This document shows positions 1-6,159 of a stretch of 9,482 bases of DNA, in pieces (within the stretch, counting starts at the first letter, position 1; each line of letters begins with the position of its first letter). The DNA is from an uncultured Methanosarcinales archaeon (GTDB lineage Archaea > Halobacteriota > Methanosarcinia > Methanotrichales > Methanotrichaceae). The notes beneath the pieces were generated by a model that was given only the letters and a program-made list of their open reading frames with translations, was not told the origin of the DNA and did no database searches. The stretch is from the NCBI GenBank assembly GCA_937864385.1, contig CALMJN010000001.1, positions 1-9,482 of the forward strand, in the 5' to 3' direction. A program made the translations under genes and the position numbers.

Positions 1-266
1 GTCAGAAGATAGATCGCAACCAGAACCCTGAGCTCACCGATCATGCTGGCGGCAAAAACGACTGCCAGAGTGGATAGCAGCTTGATCCTGGGGTCCAGGC
101 CCTGCATAAGGCCGGCCCTCCTGGAGAAGCTCTCGGATACAAATGCCTCCTCTAAAAATCCCAGGATTCCATCGATGGTCTTTCCAACAAATCCCTTCTT
201 GCCATGATGCCCGGCAGAGAAAGGAGCTGGCTGGACATCCACCCCGTTCATCCAGTCTGGTATCAT
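1..266 (-). CDS. cbiQ: CbiQ-family ECF transporter T-component, N-terminal part (runs off left edge)
   Basis: This is the N-terminal 88 codons of the transmembrane coupling (T) subunit of an energy-coupling-factor cobalt/nickel importer, which links the substrate-binding CbiM to the ATPase. The minus-strand translation contains FLEEAFVSES followed by GLMQGLDPRIKLLSTLAVVF. That is the usual CbiQ entry: a conserved amphipathic segment, then the (L/M)xxLDPRxKLL motif leading into the first membrane helix. The start at 266 (MIPDWMNGVDV) is preferred because AAGGAGAAGG lies directly upstream and the PDW/PEW opening is, from memory, common in archaeal homologues. The same frame stays open further upstream, with ATGs at 293, 338 and 344 that lack comparable ribosome-binding sites. 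It is the third gene of the cbiM-cbiN-cbiQ set. The ATPase gene cbiO would be expected beyond the left edge but is not visible. The family call is secure; the exact start is less so. Confidence 0.85.
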   Translation of the reverse strand, partial: MIPDWMNGVDVQPAPFSAGHHGKKGFVGKTIDGILGFLEEAFVSESFSRRAGLMQGLDPRIKLLSTLAVVFAASMIGELRVLVAIYLL

Positions 267-390
267 CCTTCTCCTTGATCGTCTCCCAGCCATGCAGTCC
301 AATCGTCGGCTTATTCTCGCGCTGCAGAGATCGGACATCAACATGCCGGGGGTTCTTAAACTGAAAAAGTGGACAAATAAAAAGATAGCG
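267..390 (-). other. cbiN-cbiQ spacer with oligo-T tracts
   Basis: A 124-nt gap separates the cbiN stop from the preferred cbiQ start, unusually long compared with the 9-nt gap between cbiM and cbiN. Read on the minus strand, it begins right after the cbiN stop with CTATCTTTTTATTTG, followed by CACTTTTTCAGTTT. Such oligo-T tracts can act as archaeal terminators, and TTTTTATTT could also serve as a weak TATA element for separate cbiQ transcription. There is no strong hairpin. Both the cbiQ frame and one other minus frame are open across it, so a longer CbiQ N-terminus is possible. The functional reading is tentative. Confidence 0.3.
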
Positions 391-705
391 CTAGTCTTTG
401 GCTATCCTCTTTCCTATGATATAGAGCAGACCGGCGCAGATCACAACACCGATGACAGCGGATAGTATATAAGCGGCTGATGCTGCAGTCATCGATTCAC
501 CGATTCCAGGCAGAGCATAATCCGGCATAGGTGCGCTCCAAAGCGATGAAAGCCGCTCCAGGCCGGAGGGCACAAATCCAATCTTCTCCTCAAGCTCCTC
601 ATTTCCCCATTCGCCAAATGTCTCTCCGACGGCCAAGAGCCCCAGTGGAGCCAAAATGATGAGTGCAACCAATCCGATGGCCAGGTTCCTCACTGTCTTA
701 TCCAT
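391..705 (-). CDS. cbiN: CbiN/PDGLE-type accessory subunit of cobalt/nickel ECF transporter
   Basis: This 104-aa inner-membrane accessory subunit works with CbiM. Family members (CbiN or NikN) are needed for metal loading of the substrate-binding subunit. The protein has one N-terminal hydrophobic segment (about residues 8-27), an extracytoplasmic loop and a C-terminal membrane helix (about 75-98) followed by basic residues. The loop carries GFVPSGLERLSSLW and APMPDYALPG, the PDGLE-domain signature with PSGLE in place of PDGLE. PDGLE proteins are more often paired with nickel-type systems than classical CbiN is, so nikN is an alternative name. The start at 705 is supported by GTGAGGT just upstream, overlapping the cbiM stop codon; the 9-nt gap implies one transcript with cbiM. 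The family is clear but the metal is not determined. Confidence 0.88.
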   Translation of the reverse strand: MDKTVRNLAIGLVALIILAPLGLLAVGETFGEWGNEELEEKIGFVPSGLERLSSLWSAPMPDYALPGIGESMTAASAAYILSAVIGVVICAGLLYIIGKRIAKD

Positions 706-714
706 GGTCTTACC

Positions 715-1431
715 TCACGCCGTGCTTGATTTCCTCATTCTCATCTTCTGAGCCGATCTCTCACCATAAAGAAGAGTGCTGTCCGTCTTCTGGATGTAGG
801 CAAAGATCAATGCCGTGACGATAGCCTCGAGAATGGCGAATCCGAGTAAATGCTCCAATAGCATTGCAGGGACTGTAATATTAAGGGAATAAGGCATGTA
901 AATAGGGACTCCTTCCGCAGTGCGATGCAGTAAGGGCTGGATTCCAAACATAAATCCGGTTATGCCCGCGGCAATGGTAAGTGATATGTAGCCGGCTAAA
1001 GCAGCGGCAATGACCCTTCGGGAAGAGGTGATGTCAGTACTTCCACTGAGGATTTTGTAGACGTAATAACCCACAAAGGGCATCACTACAGCCATATTGA
1101 AGCAATTGGCTGCGATTGCCGTGATGCCTCCGTCGCCGAACATCAGAGCCTGCAGCACCAAGGCAACAGATATTGCTATCACTCCTGCCCAGGGCCCGAG
1201 AACAATGCCGACTATTGCAGCACCCACGGCATGTCCGGTGCTGCCTCCGGGAATGGGGACATTGAACATCATAATTACAAATGAGAACGCTGCAGCCAGC
1301 GCCAGCAGGGGAACCTGCCTGGACCTCAGCTCTGAGCTGAGCTTTCTTCCCGCATAATACCAGATGGGGATCATTATGATCCACATGGCGATATAAGTGT
1401 ATGGACCTAAATAGCCATCAGGAATGTGCAT
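715..1431 (-). CDS. cbiM: CbiM-family substrate-binding (S) component, cobalt/nickel ECF transporter
   Basis: This 238-aa polytopic membrane protein binds the divalent metal in the ECF importer that supplies cobalt for corrinoids or nickel for F430, hydrogenase and CODH. The start is placed at 1431 because the protein then begins MHIPDGYLGP, the invariant CbiM/NikM N-terminus. In this family the N-terminal Met1 amine, His2 and an internal His form the metal site. The internal His is here His67 in GSTGHAVG, the same number as reported for the NikM2 structure. Six or seven hydrophobic segments follow, along with FGDGGITAIAANCFNMA (about 98-114) and LLEHLLGF (about 191-198), both typical. The sequence GGTGA lies 3 nt upstream of this ATG. 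A longer in-frame ORF reaching 1542 is AT-rich, lacks family similarity and overlaps the probable promoter, so it is rejected. The C-terminus is basic (KMRMRKSS). It is first in the cbiMNQ operon. Confidence 0.93.
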   Translation of the reverse strand: MHIPDGYLGPYTYIAMWIIMIPIWYYAGRKLSSELRSRQVPLLALAAAFSFVIMMFNVPIPGGSTGHAVGAAIVGIVLGPWAGVIAISVALVLQALMFGDGGITAIAANCFNMAVVMPFVGYYVYKILSGSTDITSSRRVIAAALAGYISLTIAAGITGFMFGIQPLLHRTAEGVPIYMPYSLNITVPAMLLEHLLGFAILEAIVTALIFAYIQKTDSTLLYGERSAQKMRMRKSSTA

Positions 1432-1461
1432 GATTTCACCAAGTTTAACGAAATTCATTCG

Positions 1462-1470
1462 ATTATAAAA
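1462..1470 (-). promoter_or_regulatory. TATA box for cbiMNQ
   Basis: The minus strand reads AGGATATCCTTTTATAATCG, a purine-rich BRE-like stretch followed by TTTTATAAT. Transcription would start about 24 nt downstream, near 1440, giving a leader of roughly 10 nt that just includes the GGTGA ribosome-binding site of cbiM. The spacing supports the short cbiM start at 1431. Confidence 0.5.
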
Positions 1471-1488
1471 GGATATCCTAATTTGATC

Positions 1489-1499
1489 TAGTAATACTA
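1489..1499. promoter_or_regulatory. Small palindrome upstream of the cbiM promoter
   Basis: TAGTAATACTA is a perfect inverted repeat (TAGTA, one-base spacer, TACTA) lying about 19 bp upstream of the proposed cbiM TATA box. Metal importers are usually repressed by metal-sensing regulators such as NikR, which bind inverted repeats near promoters. The position suits an operator or activator site, but 5-bp arms can arise by chance in AT-rich DNA and no second copy was seen. Confidence 0.25.
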
Positions 1500-1862
1500 T
1501 CTTCAATGCTGTATGCTTAAAGTAAGCAATTGAATAAATCACAATAGTTTTTTGACATTTCTAATATCTAAATCAATATCATTATGTTGTATAGGAGGCC
1601 ACGAAAATCAATAAGTTTTTTCAAGACAGGATATTAAAGCTCCCATCTTATGTGCCTGATTCGCGAGATACCTCTAAGAGGAGATCAGAAGCATGCCACT
1701 TCGTTTTCATATCAAGAGAACTCAATTTGTGCAGCATATTAACTCGAAGCGCTATATTTAATAAATGGTTTCCTGAATCATCTATGAAGTTTGTGCTCTC
1801 AATTAATACCATATCTTGAAATTTATGTAAATTTCTTACAATTGAAAATAATTATCAGATAT

Positions 1863-1872
1863 CTTAAAATAA
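1863..1872 (+). promoter_or_regulatory. Possible TATA box for the acidic secreted-protein gene
   Basis: CTTAAAATAA lies about 50 nt before the TTG start at 1920, which would put transcription near 1890 with a leader of about 30 nt containing the ribosome-binding site. The match to TTTATATA is only moderate in a very AT-rich stretch. A competing TATA-like element is at about 1753-1761. Confidence 0.25.
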
Positions 1873-1906
1873 TAGAATTAATTCATACTAACAACCAGAT
1901 ACAGAA

Positions 1907-1914
1907 GGAGGGAG
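1907..1914 (+). promoter_or_regulatory. Ribosome-binding site that fixes a TTG start
   Basis: The sequence AAGGAGGGAG (1905-1914) contains GGAGG (1907-1911), 8 nt before TTG at 1920. It is the only strong Shine-Dalgarno site near the 5' end of this frame and precedes a codon that opens directly into a signal peptide. It therefore outweighs the ATG at 1791, whose extra 43 residues look like translated AT-rich spacer. Confidence 0.65.
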
Positions 1915-1919
1915 TAATC

Positions 1920-2969
1920 TTGGGAATAAAATGCATATCATTGCTCATTCTCATTGCTCTGATGGGCATGGCCGCAGCTGATAGCGAGGAGGAACAATCA
2001 GAGCAAAATGATTCAGCGTATGATAATCCAAGCATATGGGAAGAAAAGAGCCTGAATTTCAATCTCGAGCAGAATGTGATAGGTAAGGGTTTTTTTAATT
2101 TCTATAAATATACCCATATGCCAGATGTTCTCGGTACTGAGGGTCGCCTGTTCAATGGCGTTGAGGCAAAAAACAAAGCGCACGGCAGCGGCCAGATTGA
2201 TAAATCCTCTACCATATATGCCGCGAGTTCTTACAGCAATAAGACCTGGATTGACGGCGCCATCGATGAAGATGGAGAGGAAATTGAGGATGAAGAAGAG
2301 TCAACAAGCCAAATTCAGATCAGTGATGAGAGCAAATTGACATATAGTCCGCTGCTCATAAGCATAGGATCCCGGTATTATAACCAACATCCAGTGGTCA
2401 TCAATTCCCTATTGAAAGAAGAAGACTGGATGAAAAATCGCAATAGAATGAACTCCCTGCATCATCAGGTTGATTTTGCCCATGGTCTCACCAAGCTGCT
2501 GGATGCTCAGGCGGATGCTGACACCAACTCCATGAATATCGAAGAAGACATGGTTGATGGCCGGGCGCATTTTGGAGTGCTCCAGCTCGAGGAAATTCCA
2601 GTGGACGAAGAGCCAGAAGAAGATTCGGAAGAGGAAGTGTCCGAGGAAGACGAATCGATCGAGGATGCTCCAGAGGAGGTTCAGGTTCTGGGTTTGGCGA
2701 TGAAAGCCTGGAAGAAGCCTCTGATAGAGATCGATGAGGATTATGTGGGCAGCTACCATATAGAGAAAAATATGACTTTATCTACTGTCGAGGAGGAAGA
2801 AGAGGAAGAGGATCCTTGGCTGCCCTGCTGCTATGGTGGATTTAGCGACATGGAGGAAATGGATGCTAAAGCCTTTAAATCGACTGAGGGCATCTTCGAT
2901 TGCACTTGCTTCAGAGTCCCTGGCAAAGCGCAATTTGCCGGCCCTCAGTCTATTGTCTTCTCCTCCTAA
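1920..2969 (+). CDS. Highly acidic predicted secreted protein, unknown function
   Basis: This 349-aa protein is not assigned to a characterised family. From the TTG start it begins MGIKCISLLILIALMGMAAA followed by acidic DSEEE, a signal peptide with a likely cleavage after AAA (residues 18-20). There is no lipobox cysteine at the cleavage site and no later membrane helix, so export to the surface or medium is inferred. The mature protein has three acidic clusters: around residues 113-126 (EDGEEIEDEEES), about 228-252 (EEPEEDSEEEVSEEDESIED), and a run of seven Glu plus Asp just before PWLPCC. The less acidic stretches contain SIGSRYYNQHPVVINSL, HHQVDFAHGLTKLLDAQADA and, after the last acidic run, two cysteine pairs (C303-C304, C328/C330). 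These segments look like conserved folded parts. It resembles uncharacterised Methanothrix secreted proteins as I recall them. The gene converges on the VWA/propeller gene and overlaps it by 4 bp. A role in cation binding or the cell envelope is speculation. Confidence 0.7.
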   Translation: MGIKCISLLILIALMGMAAADSEEEQSEQNDSAYDNPSIWEEKSLNFNLEQNVIGKGFFNFYKYTHMPDVLGTEGRLFNGVEAKNKAHGSGQIDKSSTIYAASSYSNKTWIDGAIDEDGEEIEDEEESTSQIQISDESKLTYSPLLISIGSRYYNQHPVVINSLLKEEDWMKNRNRMNSLHHQVDFAHGLTKLLDAQADADTNSMNIEEDMVDGRAHFGVLQLEEIPVDEEPEEDSEEEVSEEDESIEDAPEEVQVLGLAMKAWKKPLIEIDEDYVGSYHIEKNMTLSTVEEEEEEEDPWLPCCYGGFSDMEEMDAKAFKSTEGIFDCTCFRVPGKAQFAGPQSIVFSS

Positions 2970-5464
2970 TCTTTCTCCTCTTTTGCAATGCCGCCAGTCT
3001 CATCGGTTTTAATCAGCCAGAGGTCCTCATAGGCCTCATAGCCCGCTCCCGATGATTCCGTCAGGCCGGCAATGATGTAGCCGCCATCATCGGTCAGCTT
3101 CACCGATCGGCCCAAATCTCTGTTCGCCCCTCCATAGGATCTCTCCCAGAGCATGGTGCCGTTTCTGTCCGTCCTGACCAGCCAGATGTCACCGCTGCCT
3201 ACGTCTGAAGAATAGGTGACTCCGGCGATGATAAATCCCCCATCCTTTGTCTGCTGCACCGATTCCCCCCAATCCCTATCCGATCCTCCATAGCTCTTAT
3301 CCCAAAGCTTATTTCCGTTTTCATCGTACTTTATCAGCAAGAGATCCTCGTTGAGGTTGCCGGAAAGAGATGCAGTCAGTCCTGCGACGATATAACCACC
3401 TTCGGTGATCGGCTGGATACAGTAGCCTTCCGCTCGTCCTGCCCCGGCAAAGGTTGTCTCCCAGAGCTTGCTGCCGTTTCCATCAAACTTGATCAGCCAT
3501 AAATACTTATCATCAAGCAGACCGGTGACGATATAGCCTCCATCTAAGCTCTGCTCCACCGACCTGCCCCAATCGGAGCCAGAGTCTCCCAGATTTATAT
3601 CCCATATCTTGCTGCCGTTTTTGTCCGTCTTGATCAGATAGAGGTCTCCGCTGCCCGCTACGGACGAGCTTATCCGGTCGGTTACTCCGGCGATGATAAA
3701 TCCTCCATCCTCTGTCTGCTCTACCGATTCTCCCCAATCCTCTCTCTGTCCTCCGAAGGTCTTATTCCAGAGATCGCTGCCGTTTTCGTCTGTCCTGATC
3801 AGCCATAAATCTCCGCCGTAGGAACCGGTTATGACATATCCCCCCTCTCTGATCTCTTCTACGGAGTAGCCGTCATCCCATTCCGGTCCTCCGAAGGATC
3901 TCTCCCAGAGCATGGTGCCATTCCCATCGGTCTTGACCAGCCATATATCTCCCTTGCCCGCTCCGGATGAGTCGGTCCGGTCGCTGGTCCCGGCGATGAT
4001 ATATCCTCCATCCTCGGTCTGCTCTACTGCCTCTCCCCAATCATGGCCCGCCTCCCCATATGTCCTCTCCCAGGATCTGGCCTGACTCTCCGGGGCCGGC
4101 TCAGTCCGATTGGCCGTAGGCGATGTCTGGTTAGCGGTGGCCATTCGGAAGCCAAAATTGATCTCCGGCTTGCTGCCCGTATCAAGCAATACAGTCCTGG
4201 TTCCGTTTTCCGGTATGGTGGCTGTCCAGTTCATAGGAGCAATTGCACTCAGTTCATAACTGCCTGGCAGTAGACCGGTGAAGGCATAGAAGCCCTTTTC
4301 ATCTGTCCTGGCTGCATCCAAGCTGCCGTCGGGCCTCTCAAGCCAGATCTCCCAGCCATCAAGCCCGGACTCTGAGGCCTCCATGGCTGCATTGCCGTTA
4401 TGGTCGTCAAATATCAGGCCGGATATGGAAAGAGATGACTGCTCTGCCTTCCCCTGGCATGGCTCGCAATCTACTGATTTTGTGCTTGTCGCGCTCCTGC
4501 CTTCGACCATCCCGTAGACGGTCAGATTCAAGCGTCCGCAGAGATCAGGCACATCTGCATGATAGGCCTCGTCAGTCTCATTGTAGCTGAGGTTGTATCT
4601 GGATTGCTCTTCTGCCCGGTCAATATCCATCCAGGCCTCGGTTTGGCCAGCGTAGTGAGGTATGCTCTCATCTCCCACCAGCTTTGCCCTGGCCTTCAGG
4701 GTATTATTCAGGCAGAATGCCTCGACCACCACATCGAATCTGTAGCTCATGGCCTGTGCTATCTCTTCCAGGAGTGGCTGCAGGCTCAAGCCCGATCTGA
4801 TCTCATAGAACTGACCGCCGGTCTCTGCGGCGATCTCTTTTAGGGATGGATGATCCGGCCCGATGACATAGACCCTGGTGCCCCGATCAACCAGAGCGGA
4901 TATGGTGCCTTCCAGGGTGTCTCCCTCGGCATTGCAGCAGCTTCCATCGGGATGGGGACCGGCGTCGGTCAATGTTATGATCACCCTTTCGGCCTCGCCC
5001 CTCCAGAGCAGATCGCTATCTGCATGCCTGAGAGCCGCCAGAACCGCCTCCGGTCCGACCTCTCCGCCTCCTCCCGCCTTGAGGCCCTTGAGCCAGGAGC
5101 TGAAGACATCGACATCCGAGGTTATGGTGCCATTTTCTATAACCCTATATGCAAAGTCTCCCGGGCTGCCGCATTGGTTTCTCTTTCTCTCGCCGCAGGT
5201 CACTGGAAAGTCCCTGAACTCCACCAGACCCAGTCTGTAATCTATATTTGATGCCTTCAGATCTGCAGCAAACTCTTGGGCTACGGCCTTCAGCTCCTGG
5301 ATCTCACCTCCCATGCTGTTGCTGGTATCGAATACAAATACTACGTCCACCTTTTTGATAGCTGTGCTGTTGAGGTATCTCTCCAGCCCGGCTGCATCCT
5401 TTGAGCAGGCGGCAGGCAGGAGAAGGATCGCCAAAATGGCCAAAACCATGAGCTTGCGAGGCAT
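2966..5464 (-). CDS. Exported VWA / SdrD-B-like / seven-repeat beta-propeller protein
   Basis: This 832-aa surface protein starts MPRKLMVLAILAILLLPAAC, a signal peptide ending in a possible lipobox (cysteine 20), so it may be lipid-anchored. Residues about 38-235 form a von Willebrand A domain: VVFVFDTSNSM holds the DxSxS metal-site motif (46-50), GGGGEVGPEA (131-140) is the usual middle loop, and ITLTDAGPH gives the MIDAS aspartate (D167). Residues about 345-438 (ISGLIFDDHNGN, GFYAFTGLLPGSYEL) form an SdrD-B/CNA-B-like stalk domain. After a Thr/Pro/Asn-rich linker, residues 465-820 contain seven repeats with the pattern W-x5-GG-x3-DWGxSV-x2-TxDGGYIIAG ending in DxWLIKTDxNGxxLW, best read as a seven-bladed beta-propeller. 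Many N-x-S/T sequons, often NGT or NGS in the turns, suggest glycosylation. Adhesion or polymer binding is inferred. GGAG lies 8 nt before the ATG. Confidence 0.85.
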   Translation of the reverse strand: MPRKLMVLAILAILLLPAACSKDAAGLERYLNSTAIKKVDVVFVFDTSNSMGGEIQELKAVAQEFAADLKASNIDYRLGLVEFRDFPVTCGERKRNQCGSPGDFAYRVIENGTITSDVDVFSSWLKGLKAGGGGEVGPEAVLAALRHADSDLLWRGEAERVIITLTDAGPHPDGSCCNAEGDTLEGTISALVDRGTRVYVIGPDHPSLKEIAAETGGQFYEIRSGLSLQPLLEEIAQAMSYRFDVVVEAFCLNNTLKARAKLVGDESIPHYAGQTEAWMDIDRAEEQSRYNLSYNETDEAYHADVPDLCGRLNLTVYGMVEGRSATSTKSVDCEPCQGKAEQSSLSISGLIFDDHNGNAAMEASESGLDGWEIWLERPDGSLDAARTDEKGFYAFTGLLPGSYELSAIAPMNWTATIPENGTRTVLLDTGSKPEINFGFRMATANQTSPTANRTEPAPESQARSWERTYGEAGHDWGEAVEQTEDGGYIIAGTSDRTDSSGAGKGDIWLVKTDGNGTMLWERSFGGPEWDDGYSVEEIREGGYVITGSYGGDLWLIRTDENGSDLWNKTFGGQREDWGESVEQTEDGGFIIAGVTDRISSSVAGSGDLYLIKTDKNGSKIWDINLGDSGSDWGRSVEQSLDGGYIVTGLLDDKYLWLIKFDGNGSKLWETTFAGAGRAEGYCIQPITEGGYIVAGLTASLSGNLNEDLLLIKYDENGNKLWDKSYGGSDRDWGESVQQTKDGGFIIAGVTYSSDVGSGDIWLVRTDRNGTMLWERSYGGANRDLGRSVKLTDDGGYIIAGLTESSGAGYEAYEDLWLIKTDETGGIAKEEKD
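3005..4072 (-). repeat. Seven propeller repeats inside the VWA protein gene
   Basis: Seven in-frame repeats begin at tryptophan codons whose first bases are at 4072, 3907, 3769, 3604, 3463, 3304 and 3148. The spacings are 55, 46, 55, 47, 53 and 52 residues, so the first four units alternate long and short. Repeats 1, 3 and 6 are the most alike (DWGESV/DWGEAV, then QT, then DGGYIIAG or DGGFIIAG). Repeats 2 and 5 diverge (EGGYVITG, EGGYIVAG) and lack the DWG core. DNA similarity among units is visible, for example the recurrent 'ccagccatctgtc'-like and 'gatatatcctcc'-like stretches, which suggests past internal duplication. Confidence 0.85.
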
Positions 5465-5476
5465 GAAAGTGACTCC

Positions 5477-5491
5477 ATCATCCCGGATGAT
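5477..5491. promoter_or_regulatory. Inverted repeat at the VWA-gene transcription start
   Basis: ATCATCC-C-GGATGAT is a perfect 7-bp inverted repeat with a one-base centre. It sits between the TATA box near 5519 and the VWA start codon at 5464, overlapping the place where transcription should begin on the minus strand. An operator there would block initiation. The sequence CATCATCCCGG within it (5476-5486) recurs at 5614-5624 upstream of comD. It could also form a small leader hairpin just before the GGAG ribosome-binding site. Confidence 0.35.
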
Positions 5492-5513
5492 ATGGCATCT
5501 ATTTTGCTTCCTA

Positions 5514-5524
5514 TCTATAAATAT
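5514..5524. promoter_or_regulatory. TATA element in the divergent VWA/comD intergenic region
   Basis: The plus strand has CTATCTATAAATATTC; the minus strand reads ATATTTATAGATAGG. For the minus-strand VWA gene this gives a start near 5490 and a leader of about 25 nt, a good fit. For comD in the other direction it would give a start near 5545 and a leader of about 115 nt to the ATG at 5662, a weaker fit. No better TATA element for comD was seen in 5525-5661. Confidence 0.45.
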
Positions 5525-5661
5525 TCATCGAATGTCAATGAGGTGTCTCATCCCATTGCATCGGGATAGAGCATGGCGGCATGAGAGCAATCCGGACCTT
5601 CCTCCTTGCATTGCATCATCCCGGCAAAGGTTTAATGGCCTGGCGGGGCTATGATGTTGAT

Positions 5662-6159
5662 ATGAATCCAAGCCGGGCCGTCTATCTGGGCCTGAGGCGT
5701 GCCGGTATCGATTTCGCCACGTCGGTGCCATGCGTCAACCTTCAGGAGCTTCTGGGGCTGGTTGATACCGACCCGGATATCATTCATCTGCCCGCCACCC
5801 GAGAGGAGGAGGGGGTGGGGATCTGCGCCGGAGCCTGGATGGGAGGTCGCAGGCCCGCCCTGCTCATGCAGAACTCGGGCCTGGGAAATTGCATCAATGC
5901 CCTGGCCTCGCTGGATATGCTTTATGGAATTCCTCTGCTCATGATCATCAGCCACCGGGGCGGGAGAGCCGAGAGCATCATCGGCCAGGTGCCCATGGGC
6001 CAGCTCACCGTTCCCCTGCTGGAGGCCATGGGCATTTCCCATCTCTCTCCCAGCCCGGCAGAGGCGGAGGAGGCCGTGGCCGAAGCCTGGAATCGGGCAG
6101 AATCAGGCCACTGTCCCGTGGCCTTGCTATTTGATCTTGACTTCTGGAGGAGCTTGTGA
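5662..6159 (+). CDS. comD: Sulfopyruvate decarboxylase, alpha subunit
   Basis: ComD with ComE decarboxylates 3-sulfopyruvate to sulfoacetaldehyde, a thiamine-diphosphate-dependent cytoplasmic step in coenzyme M biosynthesis. The 165-aa product matches the usual length of separate ComD proteins (about 165-170). It carries family motifs: NPSRAVYLGLRRAGIDF at the N-terminus, SVPCVNLQELL (21-31), PATREEEGVGICAGAWMGG (44-62) with the glutamate expected to activate thiamine diphosphate, ALLMQNSGLGN (66-76), LYGIPLLMIISHRG (87-100) and QVPMGQL. The start at 5662 is chosen because homologues begin M(x)NPSxAVY; in-frame ATGs at 5581 and 5635 would add residues that look non-homologous, although AAAGGT precedes 5635 whereas 5662 has no clear Shine-Dalgarno site. 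Its stop overlaps the comE start (GTGA), implying translational coupling. In Methanosarcina the two subunits are reported as one fused protein; here they are separate. Confidence 0.95.
   Translation: MNPSRAVYLGLRRAGIDFATSVPCVNLQELLGLVDTDPDIIHLPATREEEGVGICAGAWMGGRRPALLMQNSGLGNCINALASLDMLYGIPLLMIISHRGGRAESIIGQVPMGQLTVPLLEAMGISHLSPSPAEAEEAVAEAWNRAESGHCPVALLFDLDFWRSL

Larger units (their letters stand above)
1500..1919. other. AT-rich intergenic region with no convincing gene
   Basis: This spacer between the divergent cbiM and acidic-protein genes is AT-rich and broken by stops in all frames. It holds a 22-codon ATG frame at 1693-1761 behind GAGGAG (1678-1683), with no recognisable product. CCTCT-A-AGAGG at 1671-1681 is a short inverted repeat. 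CTATATTTAATAAATGG (from 1752) is TATA-like and could start a transcript with a leader of about 140 nt for the gene at 1920. No structured RNA, tRNA or mobile element was recognised. Confidence 0.4.

Noticed and set aside
143..364. Plus-strand 73-codon ORF at the left edge
   Set aside because: It lies antisense to cbiQ and its upstream gap, with no ribosome-binding site and no recognisable sequence.
1432..1542. N-terminal extension of CbiM from an ATG at 1542
   Set aside because: The extension is AT-rich, overlaps the TATA box, and is absent from a family whose N-terminal Met-His forms the metal site.
1693..1761. 22-codon ORF behind GAGGAG
   Set aside because: Too short and featureless to call without conservation or expression data.
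1791..1919. ATG at 1791 as the start of the acidic protein
   Set aside because: There is no ribosome-binding site before it; the extra 43 residues would bury the signal peptide, whereas TTG 1920 has a strong site and opens directly into it.
3005..4072. Regular repeats as a possible CRISPR array
   Set aside because: The repeats are in-frame coding units of about 140-165 bp within a single long gene, without constant repeats and unique spacers.
5632..6042. Minus-strand ORF opposite comD
   Set aside because: Shadow of the well-supported comD reading frame; composition reflects the complementary GC-rich codons.
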